A stretch of 64,000 nucleotides of DNA, from NCBI GenBank assembly GCA_944376715.1, contig CALWDO010000006.1, forward strand, positions 32,140-96,139, read 5' to 3'. Under the pieces are notes generated by a model. That model did not search any database. It saw only the letters and a program-made list of their open reading frames with translations, and had not been told where the DNA came from. This document shows, piece by piece, positions 36,701 to 43,888 of this stretch. Positions within the stretch are counted from its first letter, which is position 1; every line of letters starts with the position of its first letter. A program made the position numbers and the translations under genes. The DNA comes from an uncultured Lachnoclostridium sp. (GTDB lineage Bacteria > Bacillota > Clostridia > Lachnospirales > Lachnospiraceae).

Positions 36701-37207
36701 AAAGTCAATATAATAATCGTGCTCCGTATAAAATTTTACATAATTCAGGAAATCCTCCGGATAGTGCTCCTTGAGTTCTTCCGTGTCTTCTGCAATCTGG
36801 AATTCCTGATCCAGCCTTTTCCATACGGCACGGGGCAGGAAGAAATGAGAAAGCAAATACCCCAGCATGGCGTCGCGGGCTTCCAGCGACGTATCCAGGT
36901 CTTGACAGACCGGATCCTTTAAGACTTCCTCCCAGGTCTCCGGATCTTTCCGGCTCCTGAAATCCCGGTAGACGGCGTCCACCCGGCCGATCCAGAGTTC
37001 CACAGGCGTCTTCTCCTGTTCTTCTTCCTGATCTTTATCCCGCAGAAGTCTCTGCGCTTCCTCATAGGCTTCACGGAGACGGCGGAATCCCTCCTGGTCA
37101 TCCTCCGGATTCACCGATCTTAGTTTTTCGTGATACGCGTTTCTTAACGTATCCTCGTCCGTCAGTTCCTTCAATCCCAGTATCTGCAGCATCAATGTCC
37201 GTTCCAT
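33773..37207 (-). CDS. Large TPR protein with an N-terminal degenerate J-like domain
   Basis: 1144 aa from the ATG at 37207, which follows GGAGGG; the frame to 37270 has no site. The first 55 residues resemble a J domain: LQILGLKEL, a helix with AYHEKLRSV, then NPED where HPD is expected, and the helix FRRLREAYEEAQRLL. The rest is helical repeats, with canonical TPR units from about 730 on (for example WASYNNLGYCYKHLKQFEKSI). It has no signal peptide or membrane helix. It probably tethers clients or complexes to the Hsp70 encoded 6 bp downstream. The loss of the HPD His, which normally triggers Hsp70 ATPase, raises the question of how it works. Confidence 0.85.
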   Translation of the reverse strand: MERTLMLQILGLKELTDEDTLRNAYHEKLRSVNPEDDQEGFRRLREAYEEAQRLLRDKDQEEEQEKTPVELWIGRVDAVYRDFRSRKDPETWEEVLKDPVCQDLDTSLEARDAMLGYLLSHFFLPRAVWKRLDQEFQIAEDTEELKEHYPEDFLNYVKFYTEHDYYIDFDQMRLREDADAGTVDVDGYIRAYQELRNICDQGDWKKAAQKAEEISAYGVFYPWESAERLRIRSALYKIALDAPEMTEEANKLQKDALLAEAEELAESWPDSQYIMTQAGNVQWAYGDHEKAFACWQKAPENYEARCGMVRYWLENGRDAQKAKEAALDLMEENNDERLSEYLAEANRYLIAGYEDKARRLPEGDERRETELEIAWCYFQNREFEKALEILNGMSCYENIPENISAPFGTTPAENLLYSYHNLKGRVLAAMSRFQEAVPELEIWLRLILATEDDGTEEAAKRLRRKGSAYLMLGWSRYQTGAYEEAAGLLEKGIPELTVLSEKLSCMNSLAEVFLAMDACEKAVDVCGQILSMEKNYYPAYVNRQEAYFRLQNGQQVVDDYYRAVEIYPGYYKPYLLAEKVFFFCHQYEDALDVVKRAEENQVEPSDQMKLYRLKALRNLANNSEDRKKIFADLLFLEKAVDREKTDLEDISELKYEMALLKWDDNELDDALNYLQGAVLGNPSRLQYFMVRAEILRSAEKPRAALLSYDQAKEEYGDTAAWYYGVGCCHEDTGYEDKALEHFRKAADMDPGFRDVNEKVADIYMRRYRRFANPDDFERAVRYMDQEVENWEGCYTLVHRGLMYMEAMRLDEAIADFEKALTYNPDDWASYNNLGYCYKHLKQFEKSIEMYEKSLECLNKTGEKKIMPYSNMADCYEILRDYGKAIECYRKDLEWFPDELSFYEDMGNLYRYMGRYEEAEEAYKKFPEEKEHLLRLGDICVAKGKMLQAKYYYKKSLQCGTRRIYRRHTECADRLFHHFGDNDGAMRLLKKAEEMDGRSVWSAGDDQRIQNLMLQARIQYLEKRWGEAARCARLALDLMLRGYISEKIYVSYPAERPQRLSKVGECYLYMGETEKALAYFEQTREGLRCKYCREPECYEGLIGEMIFRMGEENWSEALACGEKALKICPNDLELKSTVQRIRGEI

Positions 37208-37241
37208 CCTGCACCCTCCATTTTGGCTGTCGTTTTCTACC

Positions 37242-37270
37242 ATTATAAAAAATACCGGACCAGAATACAA
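37242..37270 (-). promoter_or_regulatory. Promoter of the J-TPR/Hsp70/methyltransferase operon
   Basis: On the minus strand TTGTAT (37265-37270), 17 bp, TATAAT (37242-37247), 35 bp before the ATG. No CIRCE-like inverted repeat (TTAGCACTC-type) is seen, so HrcA control is not indicated. Confidence 0.7.
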
Positions 37271-37278
37271 TCCTACTA

Positions 37279-37307
37279 TTGTACTTTTGAAAAGGATATT
37301 GTATCTT
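37279..37307 (+). promoter_or_regulatory. Promoter of glnN
   Basis: TTGTAC (37279-37284), 17 bp, TATCTT (37302-37307). It is back to back with the minus-strand promoter of the J-TPR operon, only 8 bp separating the two -35 boxes. Confidence 0.5.
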
Positions 37308-37353
37308 TAAATTATCACAAAGTTCCCAACAGGAAAGGAAGAAATATCAATCT

Positions 37354-39465
37354 ATGGAAAACAATCATACCATCATGGATATCTTTGGAACCAATGTATT
37401 TAACGACAAAGCCATGCGCCAGTATCTTCCCAAGAGCATCTATCATGAGCTCCGGAAGACCATCGACGGCCGCAAGGAACTGGATCCTGCTGTGGCGGAT
37501 ATCGTGGCCTCCGCCATACGAAAATGGGCTATCGAAAAAGGCGCCACCCATTATACGCACTGGTTCCAGCCGCTGACCGGCTTTACCGCCGAGAAACATG
37601 ACTCTTTCATCACTCCTCCCCGGGCGGACGGCTCTGTCCTGGAAGAATTCTCCGGCAAGGACCTGATCAAGGGAGAGCCGGACGCGTCTTCTTTCCCGTC
37701 AGGAGGTCTTCGGACTACCTTCGAGGCCAGAGGCTATACCACATGGGACTGCACTTCCCCGGTATTCATCCGGGAAGACGCAGCCGGTCCCATCCTGTGC
37801 ATCCCGACGGCTTTCTGTTCCTTTACCGGAGAAGCTCTGGACCAGAAGACGCCCCTTCTGCGTTCCATGGAAGCGATCCAGGAGCAGACGCTCCGTCTGA
37901 TCCGTCTGTTCGGCAACACCACCTCCAAAAAGGTGACGCCGTCCATCGGGGCAGAACAGGAATACTTCCTGATCGACCGTGAAAAATATCTGGAACGCAA
38001 AGATCTGATCTATACCGGGCGTACCCTGTTCGGCGCCATGCCTCCCAAGGGTCAGGAACTGGACGACCACTACTTCGGTACCATCCGTCAGAGGATCGCG
38101 GCTTATATGAAGCAGGTCAATGAAGAACTCTGGAAGATGGGCGTACCCGCCAAAACACAGCACAACGAAGTAGCTCCTGCCCAGCATGAGCTGGCTCCCA
38201 TCTACGCAGAGGCCAACGTGGCCACCGACCATAACCAGATCATGATGCAGACGCTGAAAAGAGTCGCCGCGCAGCAGGGACTGGTCTGTCTGCTCCATGA
38301 GAAACCTTTCGCCGGCGTCAATGGTTCCGGCAAGCACAACAACTGGTCCCTGACCACCGACGACGGCATCAATCTGCTGGATCCGGGCAAACGTCCCCAT
38401 GAGAACAGACAGTTCCTGCTGATCCTGGCATGCATTCTGAAGGCAGTAGACACTCACGCGGATCTGTTGAGAGAATCCGCCGCGAACGTGGGAAACGATC
38501 ACCGTCTGGGCGCGCACGAAGCGCCGCCGGCCATCGTGTCTGTCTTCCTGGGCGAGCAGCTGGACGAGATTCTGGACCAGCTCATGAGCACCGGAAGCGC
38601 TACGCACAGCTTAAAAGGCGGAAAACTGCACACCGGCGTGCGGACACTGCCGGACCTGACCAAGGACGCCACAGACCGCAACCGGACCTCGCCGTTCGCG
38701 TTCACCAACAATAAATTTGAATTCCGTATGGTGGGTTCCCGGGATTCCATCGCGCCTTCCACCGTTGTCATCAATACCATCGTGGCAGAAGCGTTTGCAG
38801 ACGCCTGCGACGTGCTGGAAAACGCGGAGGATTTCGACACGGCGCTGCAGGATCTGATGCTGCAGTATATCTCTGAGCACCGCAAGATCATCTTCGGCGG
38901 CAACGGCTATTCAGAAGAATGGGTAGCGGAAGCAGAACGCCGCGGACTGCCCAACCTGAAATCCATGGTGGACGCGATCCCTGCTCTGGTGACGGAGAAA
39001 TCCATCCGCATGTTTGAACGTTTCGGCGTTTTCAGCGAATCAGAGCTCCTTTCCCGCGCCGAGATTAAGTATGAAACTTACAACAAAGCGCTCAATATTG
39101 AAGCTTTAACTATGATCGATATGGCGGTCAAGCAGATCCTTCCCGCTGTAATAAAATACACGGGTACTCTGTCTCAGATCATTGAATCCCTGCGCGCCAT
39201 CGGCGCCAACGCGGATGTTCAGACAGAACTCTTAAACGCCATCTCATCTCTTCTGAACGAGGCCAACGGCGCTGTCAAGATCCTGCGTGAAGTCACCACG
39301 GAAGCAGGAACCATTGAAAGCAACGAGAAACGGGCCCACTTCTATCACGACTATGTGCTTCCCGCCATGGAGGCCCTCCGCCGTCCGGTAGACAAGATGG
39401 AGATGCTGGTAGACAAAGAGGCATGGCCGATGCCGTCCTATGGCGACCTGATGTTTGAAGTATAA
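37354..39465 (+). CDS. glnN: Type III glutamine synthetase
   Basis: 703 aa. It makes glutamine from glutamate, ammonia and ATP. The length and the N-terminal [18 protein letters not shown] segment are specific to the GSIII family. Catalytic-core landmarks include [10 protein letters not shown], the AP-H-E region [23 protein letters not shown] and the late EFRMVGS. GSIII enzymes form double hexameric rings and are common in Bacteroidetes and clostridia. No adenylylation or GlnR site was recognised. With gltA and gdhA in this window it belongs to ammonia assimilation. It ends at a strong bidirectional terminator. Confidence 0.97.
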   Translation: MENNHTIMDIFGTNVFNDKAMRQYLPKSIYHELRKTIDGRKELDPAVADIVASAIRKWAIEKGATHYTHWFQPLTGFTAEKHDSFITPPRADGSVLEEFSGKDLIKGEPDASSFPSGGLRTTFEARGYTTWDCTSPVFIREDAAGPILCIPTAFCSFTGEALDQKTPLLRSMEAIQEQTLRLIRLFGNTTSKKVTPSIGAEQEYFLIDREKYLERKDLIYTGRTLFGAMPPKGQELDDHYFGTIRQRIAAYMKQVNEELWKMGVPAKTQHNEVAPAQHELAPIYAEANVATDHNQIMMQTLKRVAAQQGLVCLLHEKPFAGVNGSGKHNNWSLTTDDGINLLDPGKRPHENRQFLLILACILKAVDTHADLLRESAANVGNDHRLGAHEAPPAIVSVFLGEQLDEILDQLMSTGSATHSLKGGKLHTGVRTLPDLTKDATDRNRTSPFAFTNNKFEFRMVGSRDSIAPSTVVINTIVAEAFADACDVLENAEDFDTALQDLMLQYISEHRKIIFGGNGYSEEWVAEAERRGLPNLKSMVDAIPALVTEKSIRMFERFGVFSESELLSRAEIKYETYNKALNIEALTMIDMAVKQILPAVIKYTGTLSQIIESLRAIGANADVQTELLNAISSLLNEANGAVKILREVTTEAGTIESNEKRAHFYHDYVLPAMEALRRPVDKMEMLVDKEAWPMPSYGDLMFEV

Positions 39466-39470
39466 GACAG

Positions 39471-39520
39471 AAAAAGTGCCGCGAGATCATCGTTTCTATG
39501 ATGATTCAGCGGCACTTTTT
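39471..39520. terminator. Bidirectional terminator after glnN
   Basis: AAAAAGTGCCGC (39471-39482) and GCGGCACTTTTT (39509-39520) form a perfect 12-bp stem with T-runs on both strands and a smaller inner hairpin. It serves glnN on the plus strand and the decayed oxidoreductase on the minus strand. Confidence 0.9.
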
Positions 39521-39523
39521 AAC

Positions 39524-39816
39524 CTACTGGATAGATTTTCCTAATTCATACGCTTTTTGTATCTCCGGCTTCCCTTCGATATCTCCCACGTCGCCGTTCC
39601 CGCCGGCCAGGACGCTTCCCAGATTCTTCCATCTCAGATGCTCCATCAGATGATTGTAGTAGAGAAGCACATCGTCGAACCCATTTCCTTCTGCGGCCAT
39701 GAGCAGCGCGCAGGCACGGTCGTGGCCTCTTAACAGATTGCCGTCTCCTTCTTCCAGCGCGGAAGTATTCCCTTTTCTGCGGGGGCTTCGTTCAGTATGA
39801 CAATTTTCTTTCCCAT
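39524..39816 (-). pseudogene. Broken flavodoxin-fold NAD(P)H oxidoreductase
   Basis: A relic of a gene like its upstream neighbour. An ATG at 39816 opens MGKKIVILN, then the frame breaks. In the next frame the expected continuation, SPRRKGNTSAL, is intact. The two frames join if one G is restored in the codon for the conserved Gly (AAC-GGA-AGC expected; AACGAAGC found), so a single-base deletion is the likely lesion. After about residue 30 the text jumps to the C-terminal part of the family (CALLMAA, then LAGGNGDVGDIEG), so some 70-80 central residues are also deleted. Not expected to make a working enzyme. Confidence 0.75.
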
Positions 39817-39836
39817 TCTGAGTCTTCCCCTTCCTA

Positions 39837-40382
39837 TCAGATCTTATCTGCCAGTGCGGCCGCCTGCGCGCAGCCGTCTGTCTTCTCAATATCGCCCACA
39901 TTCAGGACTCCGGGAACAAGTACTTCACCTACCATTTTCCATTTATTTAGCGCGGCGGTGCGCTCCATGGGAATACGGACCCCGTCCAGCACCGACATAT
40001 CATCTTCTTCACAGCAGGCGATCAGGGCGCATTCCTTACCCGCGATATCTTTTCCTCCTACTACCAGCGAATACAGACGGTCAATCACCCCCTTGATCTG
40101 GGACGGGATGGAATACCAGTATACCGGCATGGTGAATACCACTGCGTCCGCTTCCAGCACTGCCGGCGCAATGGTGTTAAAATCATCGTCGAAGGAACAG
40201 GCTTTTCCGGTCTTGTAACAGGTCTCGCAGGCATGGCAGCCTCCGATCTTCATCATCGCCGCGTCAAATCTGGTCACAGTATGTCCCTTTTCCTCTGCCG
40301 CGCGGATAAACGCGTCCGTCATGGCAAAACTGTTTCCTTTCTTCCTCGGGCTTCCGGTGATCACAACAATTTTTTTACTCAT
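39837..40382 (-). CDS. Flavodoxin-family NAD(P)H-dependent oxidoreductase
   Basis: 181 aa, start after AAGGAGG. The flavin phosphate-binding loop TGSPRKKGNS is at about 8-17, a Cys-rich segment (CHACETCYKTGKAC) lies near 49-62, and PVYWYSIPSQIKGVIDRL is the second flavin-binding region. This combination marks the NADPH-dependent FMN reductase/iron-sulfur flavoprotein group; whether the Cys bind a cluster is uncertain. It precedes the decayed paralogue by 20 bp and follows a MATE exporter, suggesting a detoxification cluster under the divergent HxlR regulator. Confidence 0.9.
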   Translation of the reverse strand: MSKKIVVITGSPRKKGNSFAMTDAFIRAAEEKGHTVTRFDAAMMKIGGCHACETCYKTGKACSFDDDFNTIAPAVLEADAVVFTMPVYWYSIPSQIKGVIDRLYSLVVGGKDIAGKECALIACCEEDDMSVLDGVRIPMERTAALNKWKMVGEVLVPGVLNVGDIEKTDGCAQAAALADKI

Positions 40383-40405
40383 TATCAATTCCTCCTTGTA
40401 TTTTT

Positions 40406-41815
40406 CTATCTATGATCTGTCCTCCTGTACCCCAGCTCTTTCTTCAGTCTGGGATTTACCGCGCAGAAGAACAGGATCAAACTGAACGATGCGCCAACCG
40501 CGTCTGAGATAGATCCGGCATAAAAAACAAAACGGATATCCCAGATAACGGGCAAGACAAAAATACATGCTATATATACCAGTTTCCGGAATAAAGACAG
40601 CGGAAGCGCGTAACGCACTTTTCCCATAGCCGTCAGACCGTCCACCAGCGCATACTGCACCGCCACTCCGGGCAGCGCCAGCGTATACATGCGGATACTG
40701 GCGGAAGCCTCCGCGCTCAGGCTGCCGTCCCGCAAAAACAGTCCGGCAAACACCTGCGGGAACAACTGTACGCCAATCTCCAGGATCCCGATGTAAACAG
40801 CGCACAGGACAAACACGCCAATAAATGTGCGGCGTATCTTTTCATAATGACCCGCGCCATAATGATAACTGTAAATCGTCCCGCATCCGGACGTGATCCC
40901 CTGTGCCGGGCAAAAAACAATGGTCATAAAACTCTGTACCACCGTGGCGCATGTAATGAGCTGGTCACCCCGGACGTCTCCGCCGTATCTCCGGAGCGCC
41001 ACATTCAGCAGGATAATGATCAGATTGTCTAAAAGAGTAATCAGAAAAGACATGGATCCGATCGCCACGATCCTCCGGGAAAGATTCCATTGTAATTTGC
41101 AGATTTTTAACCGGATCGGCATTTTCCGGCTGCACAGCTGAAACAAAACATATGCCGCCATGGCGCATTGCGATATTACGGTAGCCGCGGCCGCCCCGGC
41201 AACCCCCATGCCGCATCCAAAGATCAGCAGCGGATCCAGGACCACATTGGCCGCGGCTCCGATCACCACCGCCAGCATCCCCTGTTTCGCAAAACCCTGT
41301 GCCAGAAGGAACTGATTCAGTCCAACGCCGCATAAAGACGCGGCGGTCCCGCAGATATAGATGGTAAAATACACTTCCGCGTAAGGATACATGGCGTCGC
41401 TGCACCCCAGCATATACAGGACCGGCCTTCGAGCCGCCAGCAAAACTGCCGTGACGATCACAGAGATCCCAAGGAGAAGCAGCAGCGCGTTGCCGAGGAT
41501 TTCTCCGGCCCGTTTCCTGTTCTTTTGTCCCAGGCTGATGCTCATACAAGACGCCCCGCCGATGCCTATCATATATGCAAATGCCGTAACCGCAGTTAAA
41601 GCAGGCGCGCATATTCCTATGCCCGCCAGCGCAATTCCTCCTGTCTCCGGGATCCTTCCCACGAAAACGCGGTCAACAATGCTGTACAATATATTAAAAA
41701 ATTGACCGAACATGGCCGGAATCCCCAGTCTGACCACCAGACTGGAAACGGAGCTTTTGTCCAGCAGTTCCTCTGTCGAATAATATCCTGTAGTTTGACT
41801 TTTTCTTTCGCTCAT
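40406..41815 (-). CDS. MATE-family multidrug efflux transporter
   Basis: 469 aa with twelve predicted membrane helices in two related halves. MATE landmarks include RLGIPAMFGQFFNILYSIVD near residues 29-48 and the second-half equivalent around 240-270. It exports cationic drugs or metabolites using Na+ or H+. The start at 41815 lacks a strong ribosome site. It lies upstream of the flavodoxin-type oxidoreductase genes (22-bp gap) and is divergent from hxlR, with an inverted repeat between them. Confidence 0.92.
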   Translation of the reverse strand: MSERKSQTTGYYSTEELLDKSSVSSLVVRLGIPAMFGQFFNILYSIVDRVFVGRIPETGGIALAGIGICAPALTAVTAFAYMIGIGGASCMSISLGQKNRKRAGEILGNALLLLLGISVIVTAVLLAARRPVLYMLGCSDAMYPYAEVYFTIYICGTAASLCGVGLNQFLLAQGFAKQGMLAVVIGAAANVVLDPLLIFGCGMGVAGAAAATVISQCAMAAYVLFQLCSRKMPIRLKICKLQWNLSRRIVAIGSMSFLITLLDNLIIILLNVALRRYGGDVRGDQLITCATVVQSFMTIVFCPAQGITSGCGTIYSYHYGAGHYEKIRRTFIGVFVLCAVYIGILEIGVQLFPQVFAGLFLRDGSLSAEASASIRMYTLALPGVAVQYALVDGLTAMGKVRYALPLSLFRKLVYIACIFVLPVIWDIRFVFYAGSISDAVGASFSLILFFCAVNPRLKKELGYRRTDHR

Positions 41816-41847
41816 ATTACAATTTTAACAAGAACTGCAAAAAACAC

Positions 41848-41874
41848 AAGTACGCACATTCAGGTGCGATACTT
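41848..41874. promoter_or_regulatory. Candidate HxlR operator
   Basis: AAGTACGCAC and GTGCGATACTT form an imperfect inverted repeat (41848-41874) in the 78-bp gap between the divergent MATE and hxlR genes, ahead of the hxlR ribosome site. The position fits autoregulation and joint control of the exporter. Confidence 0.5.
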
Positions 41875-41893
41875 ACCTGAAGGAGAGTGTAAA

Positions 41894-42226
41894 ATGGGAG
41901 CACGATGCATCGCCGACGAAAGTCTCAGCGCCACCGGATTCAGTTATACCTTATCTTTGATCAACGGGAAATATAAGATGACGATCCTCTATACATTAAT
42001 GGAGTTCGGAGTTGTAAGATTCAATGAAATGAAAAAATATATCGGAGAGATTTCCTATAAAACGCTCAGTTCCACTTTGAAAGAGCTGGAGGCGGACCGG
42101 CTGGTCCACCGGGAGGAATATCCGCAGATTCCTCCCAAGGTAGAATACAGCCTGACAGAAAGGGGAAAGTCTCTGATCCCCATTCTGGACGCCATGTGCG
42201 AATGGGGCGACAGAAACAGATTATAA
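41894..42226 (+). CDS. HxlR-family transcriptional regulator
   Basis: 110 aa from the ATG at 41894 (AAGGAGAG upstream); the longer frame to 41702 runs through the MATE gene. A winged helix with the HxlR core: LINGKYKMTILYTL, RFNEMKKYIGEISYKTLSSTLKELEADRLV and PKVEYSLTERGKSLIPIL. HxlR proteins sense reactive electrophiles, quinones or formaldehyde, often through an N-terminal Cys; Cys5 is present. Target genes are probably the divergent exporter and oxidoreductase. The stop overlaps the treC 3' end by 6 bp. Confidence 0.92.
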   Translation: MGARCIADESLSATGFSYTLSLINGKYKMTILYTLMEFGVVRFNEMKKYIGEISYKTLSSTLKELEADRLVHREEYPQIPPKVEYSLTERGKSLIPILDAMCEWGDRNRL

Positions 42227-43870
42227 CGATTTGTAAAGTACGACCGCCTCATAAGGACGAAGTTCTGCCTTCGTTCCGCTTAGCCGGGAATCTTCATAAT
42301 TTCCAAGCAGCCGCGTATAACCGTCCAGGCCGCGTCCCGCATCCCAGGTCACTTCTTTGCCGTAGAAATTGCTGATCACCAGCAGTTCCTGGTCTTTCCA
42401 GGTCCGGCGGTACGCCATGACAGACGGATGTTTTTCATCCAGCGGTTCCAGATCTCCATATGCCACCACGTCGTAATCTTTGCGCAGCCGGATCAATTTC
42501 TGATAATAACGGAAGATGGAATCGTCATCCTGCATCTCGGATTCCGCGTTGATCCGTACATGGTTGGGATTCACGCTGATCCACGGCTCCGCATCTGAAA
42601 ATCCGGCATACTTGCCGCCGTCCCACTGCATGGGAGTCCGGCTGTTATCCCTGGAATGTATCTTAAGGATCTCATATACCGCAGATTCCGGCAGCCCTTT
42701 TTCCTGAAGGATCCGGAAATGGTTCAGGCTTTCCACATCCTTGTACTGGGAGATCTGGTCAAAATGCGGGTTGGTCATGCCCAGTTCCTCTCCCTGATAG
42801 ATATACGGCGTTCCTCTCAGACAGTGGATCACCGTTCCCAGCATCTTCGCGGATTCCTTCCAGTATCTGCCCTCGTCGCCAAAGCGGGACACTACTCTTG
42901 GCTGGTCATGATTGCACCAGAATACCGCGTTCCATGCGTGATGTTCCGTCATATGGGTCTGCCAGTCGAACAGAATGTGTTTCAGTTTCTGGAAATCATA
43001 AGGTACGATCACCCATTTTTCATTTCCCACAAAATCCACTTTCAGATGATGGAAGCTGAACACCATGGACAGTTCCTTGCCGTCCTCCGACGCGTACCGG
43101 TAACAATTCTCCATGGATGTGCTGGACATCTCGCCCACCGTGATGATTTCCGCGTCCGTGCCGAACGTGGCCGCATTCAGTTCCTGAAGATATTCGTGGA
43201 TTCTGGGGCCGTCTGTGTAGAACCTGCGTCCGTCCCCTTCATAATCATCTTCATATTTATCCTTGCTGATCAGATTTACCACGTCAAAACGGAATCCTTT
43301 CACGCCTTTTCCCATCCAGAAGCGGATCACTTTCTGAAGTTCCTGACGCACCTCCGGGTTGTCCCAGTTCAGGTCCGGCTGGGAAACATCAAATAAATGC
43401 AGATAATATTCATCAAACTTTTCTACATATTTCCAGGCGTTCCCGCCAAACTTGCTCTCCCAGTTAGTAGGAGGCTCGCCGTTGGCCTTGCCCTTTTTAA
43501 AAATATAGAAGTTTTTATATTTCGGATCTCCTGCCAGGGCTTTCTGAAACCACTCATGACGGTCTGAAGTATGGTTAAATACCATATCCAGCATGAGACG
43601 GATCCCGCGCTTCTTTGCTTCTCTGGACAGTTCCTCAAAGTCTTCCATCGTTCCGTATCTGGGATCGATGCTATAATAATCTTCCACATCGTAGCCGTTA
43701 TCGTTCTGAGGAGACACAAAGAACGGCGTCATCCAGATGTAATCCACACCAAGTTCTTTTAAATAATCCAGTTTGCCGGTTACTCCCTTTAAATCTCCGA
43801 ACCCGTCTCCATTGCTGTCACAGAAAGATTTCGGGTAAATCTGGTATACTACGCTCTTCTTAAAATCCAT
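42221..43870 (-). CDS. treC: Trehalose-6-phosphate hydrolase (GH13)
   Basis: 549 aa. Splits imported trehalose 6-phosphate into glucose and glucose 6-phosphate. The GH13 TIM barrel shows the four conserved regions: DMVFNHTS (95-102), GFRFDVVN with nucleophile Asp196, TVGEMS with acid/base Glu247, and WCNHDQPR with Asp322. Sequence alone does not exclude oligo-1,6-glucosidase, but the adjacent PTS permease and TreR-type regulator make phosphotrehalase the best call. It begins 18 bp after treP, in the same operon. Confidence 0.92.
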   Translation of the reverse strand: MDFKKSVVYQIYPKSFCDSNGDGFGDLKGVTGKLDYLKELGVDYIWMTPFFVSPQNDNGYDVEDYYSIDPRYGTMEDFEELSREAKKRGIRLMLDMVFNHTSDRHEWFQKALAGDPKYKNFYIFKKGKANGEPPTNWESKFGGNAWKYVEKFDEYYLHLFDVSQPDLNWDNPEVRQELQKVIRFWMGKGVKGFRFDVVNLISKDKYEDDYEGDGRRFYTDGPRIHEYLQELNAATFGTDAEIITVGEMSSTSMENCYRYASEDGKELSMVFSFHHLKVDFVGNEKWVIVPYDFQKLKHILFDWQTHMTEHHAWNAVFWCNHDQPRVVSRFGDEGRYWKESAKMLGTVIHCLRGTPYIYQGEELGMTNPHFDQISQYKDVESLNHFRILQEKGLPESAVYEILKIHSRDNSRTPMQWDGGKYAGFSDAEPWISVNPNHVRINAESEMQDDDSIFRYYQKLIRLRKDYDVVAYGDLEPLDEKHPSVMAYRRTWKDQELLVISNFYGKEVTWDAGRGLDGYTRLLGNYEDSRLSGTKAELRPYEAVVLYKSL

Positions 43871-43888
43871 GCTGTCTTTCTCCTTTCA

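Noticed and set aside
37208-37353. CIRCE heat-shock operator ahead of the Hsp70 operon
   Set aside because: No TTAGCACTC-N9-GAGTGCTAA-like repeat is present in the promoter region.
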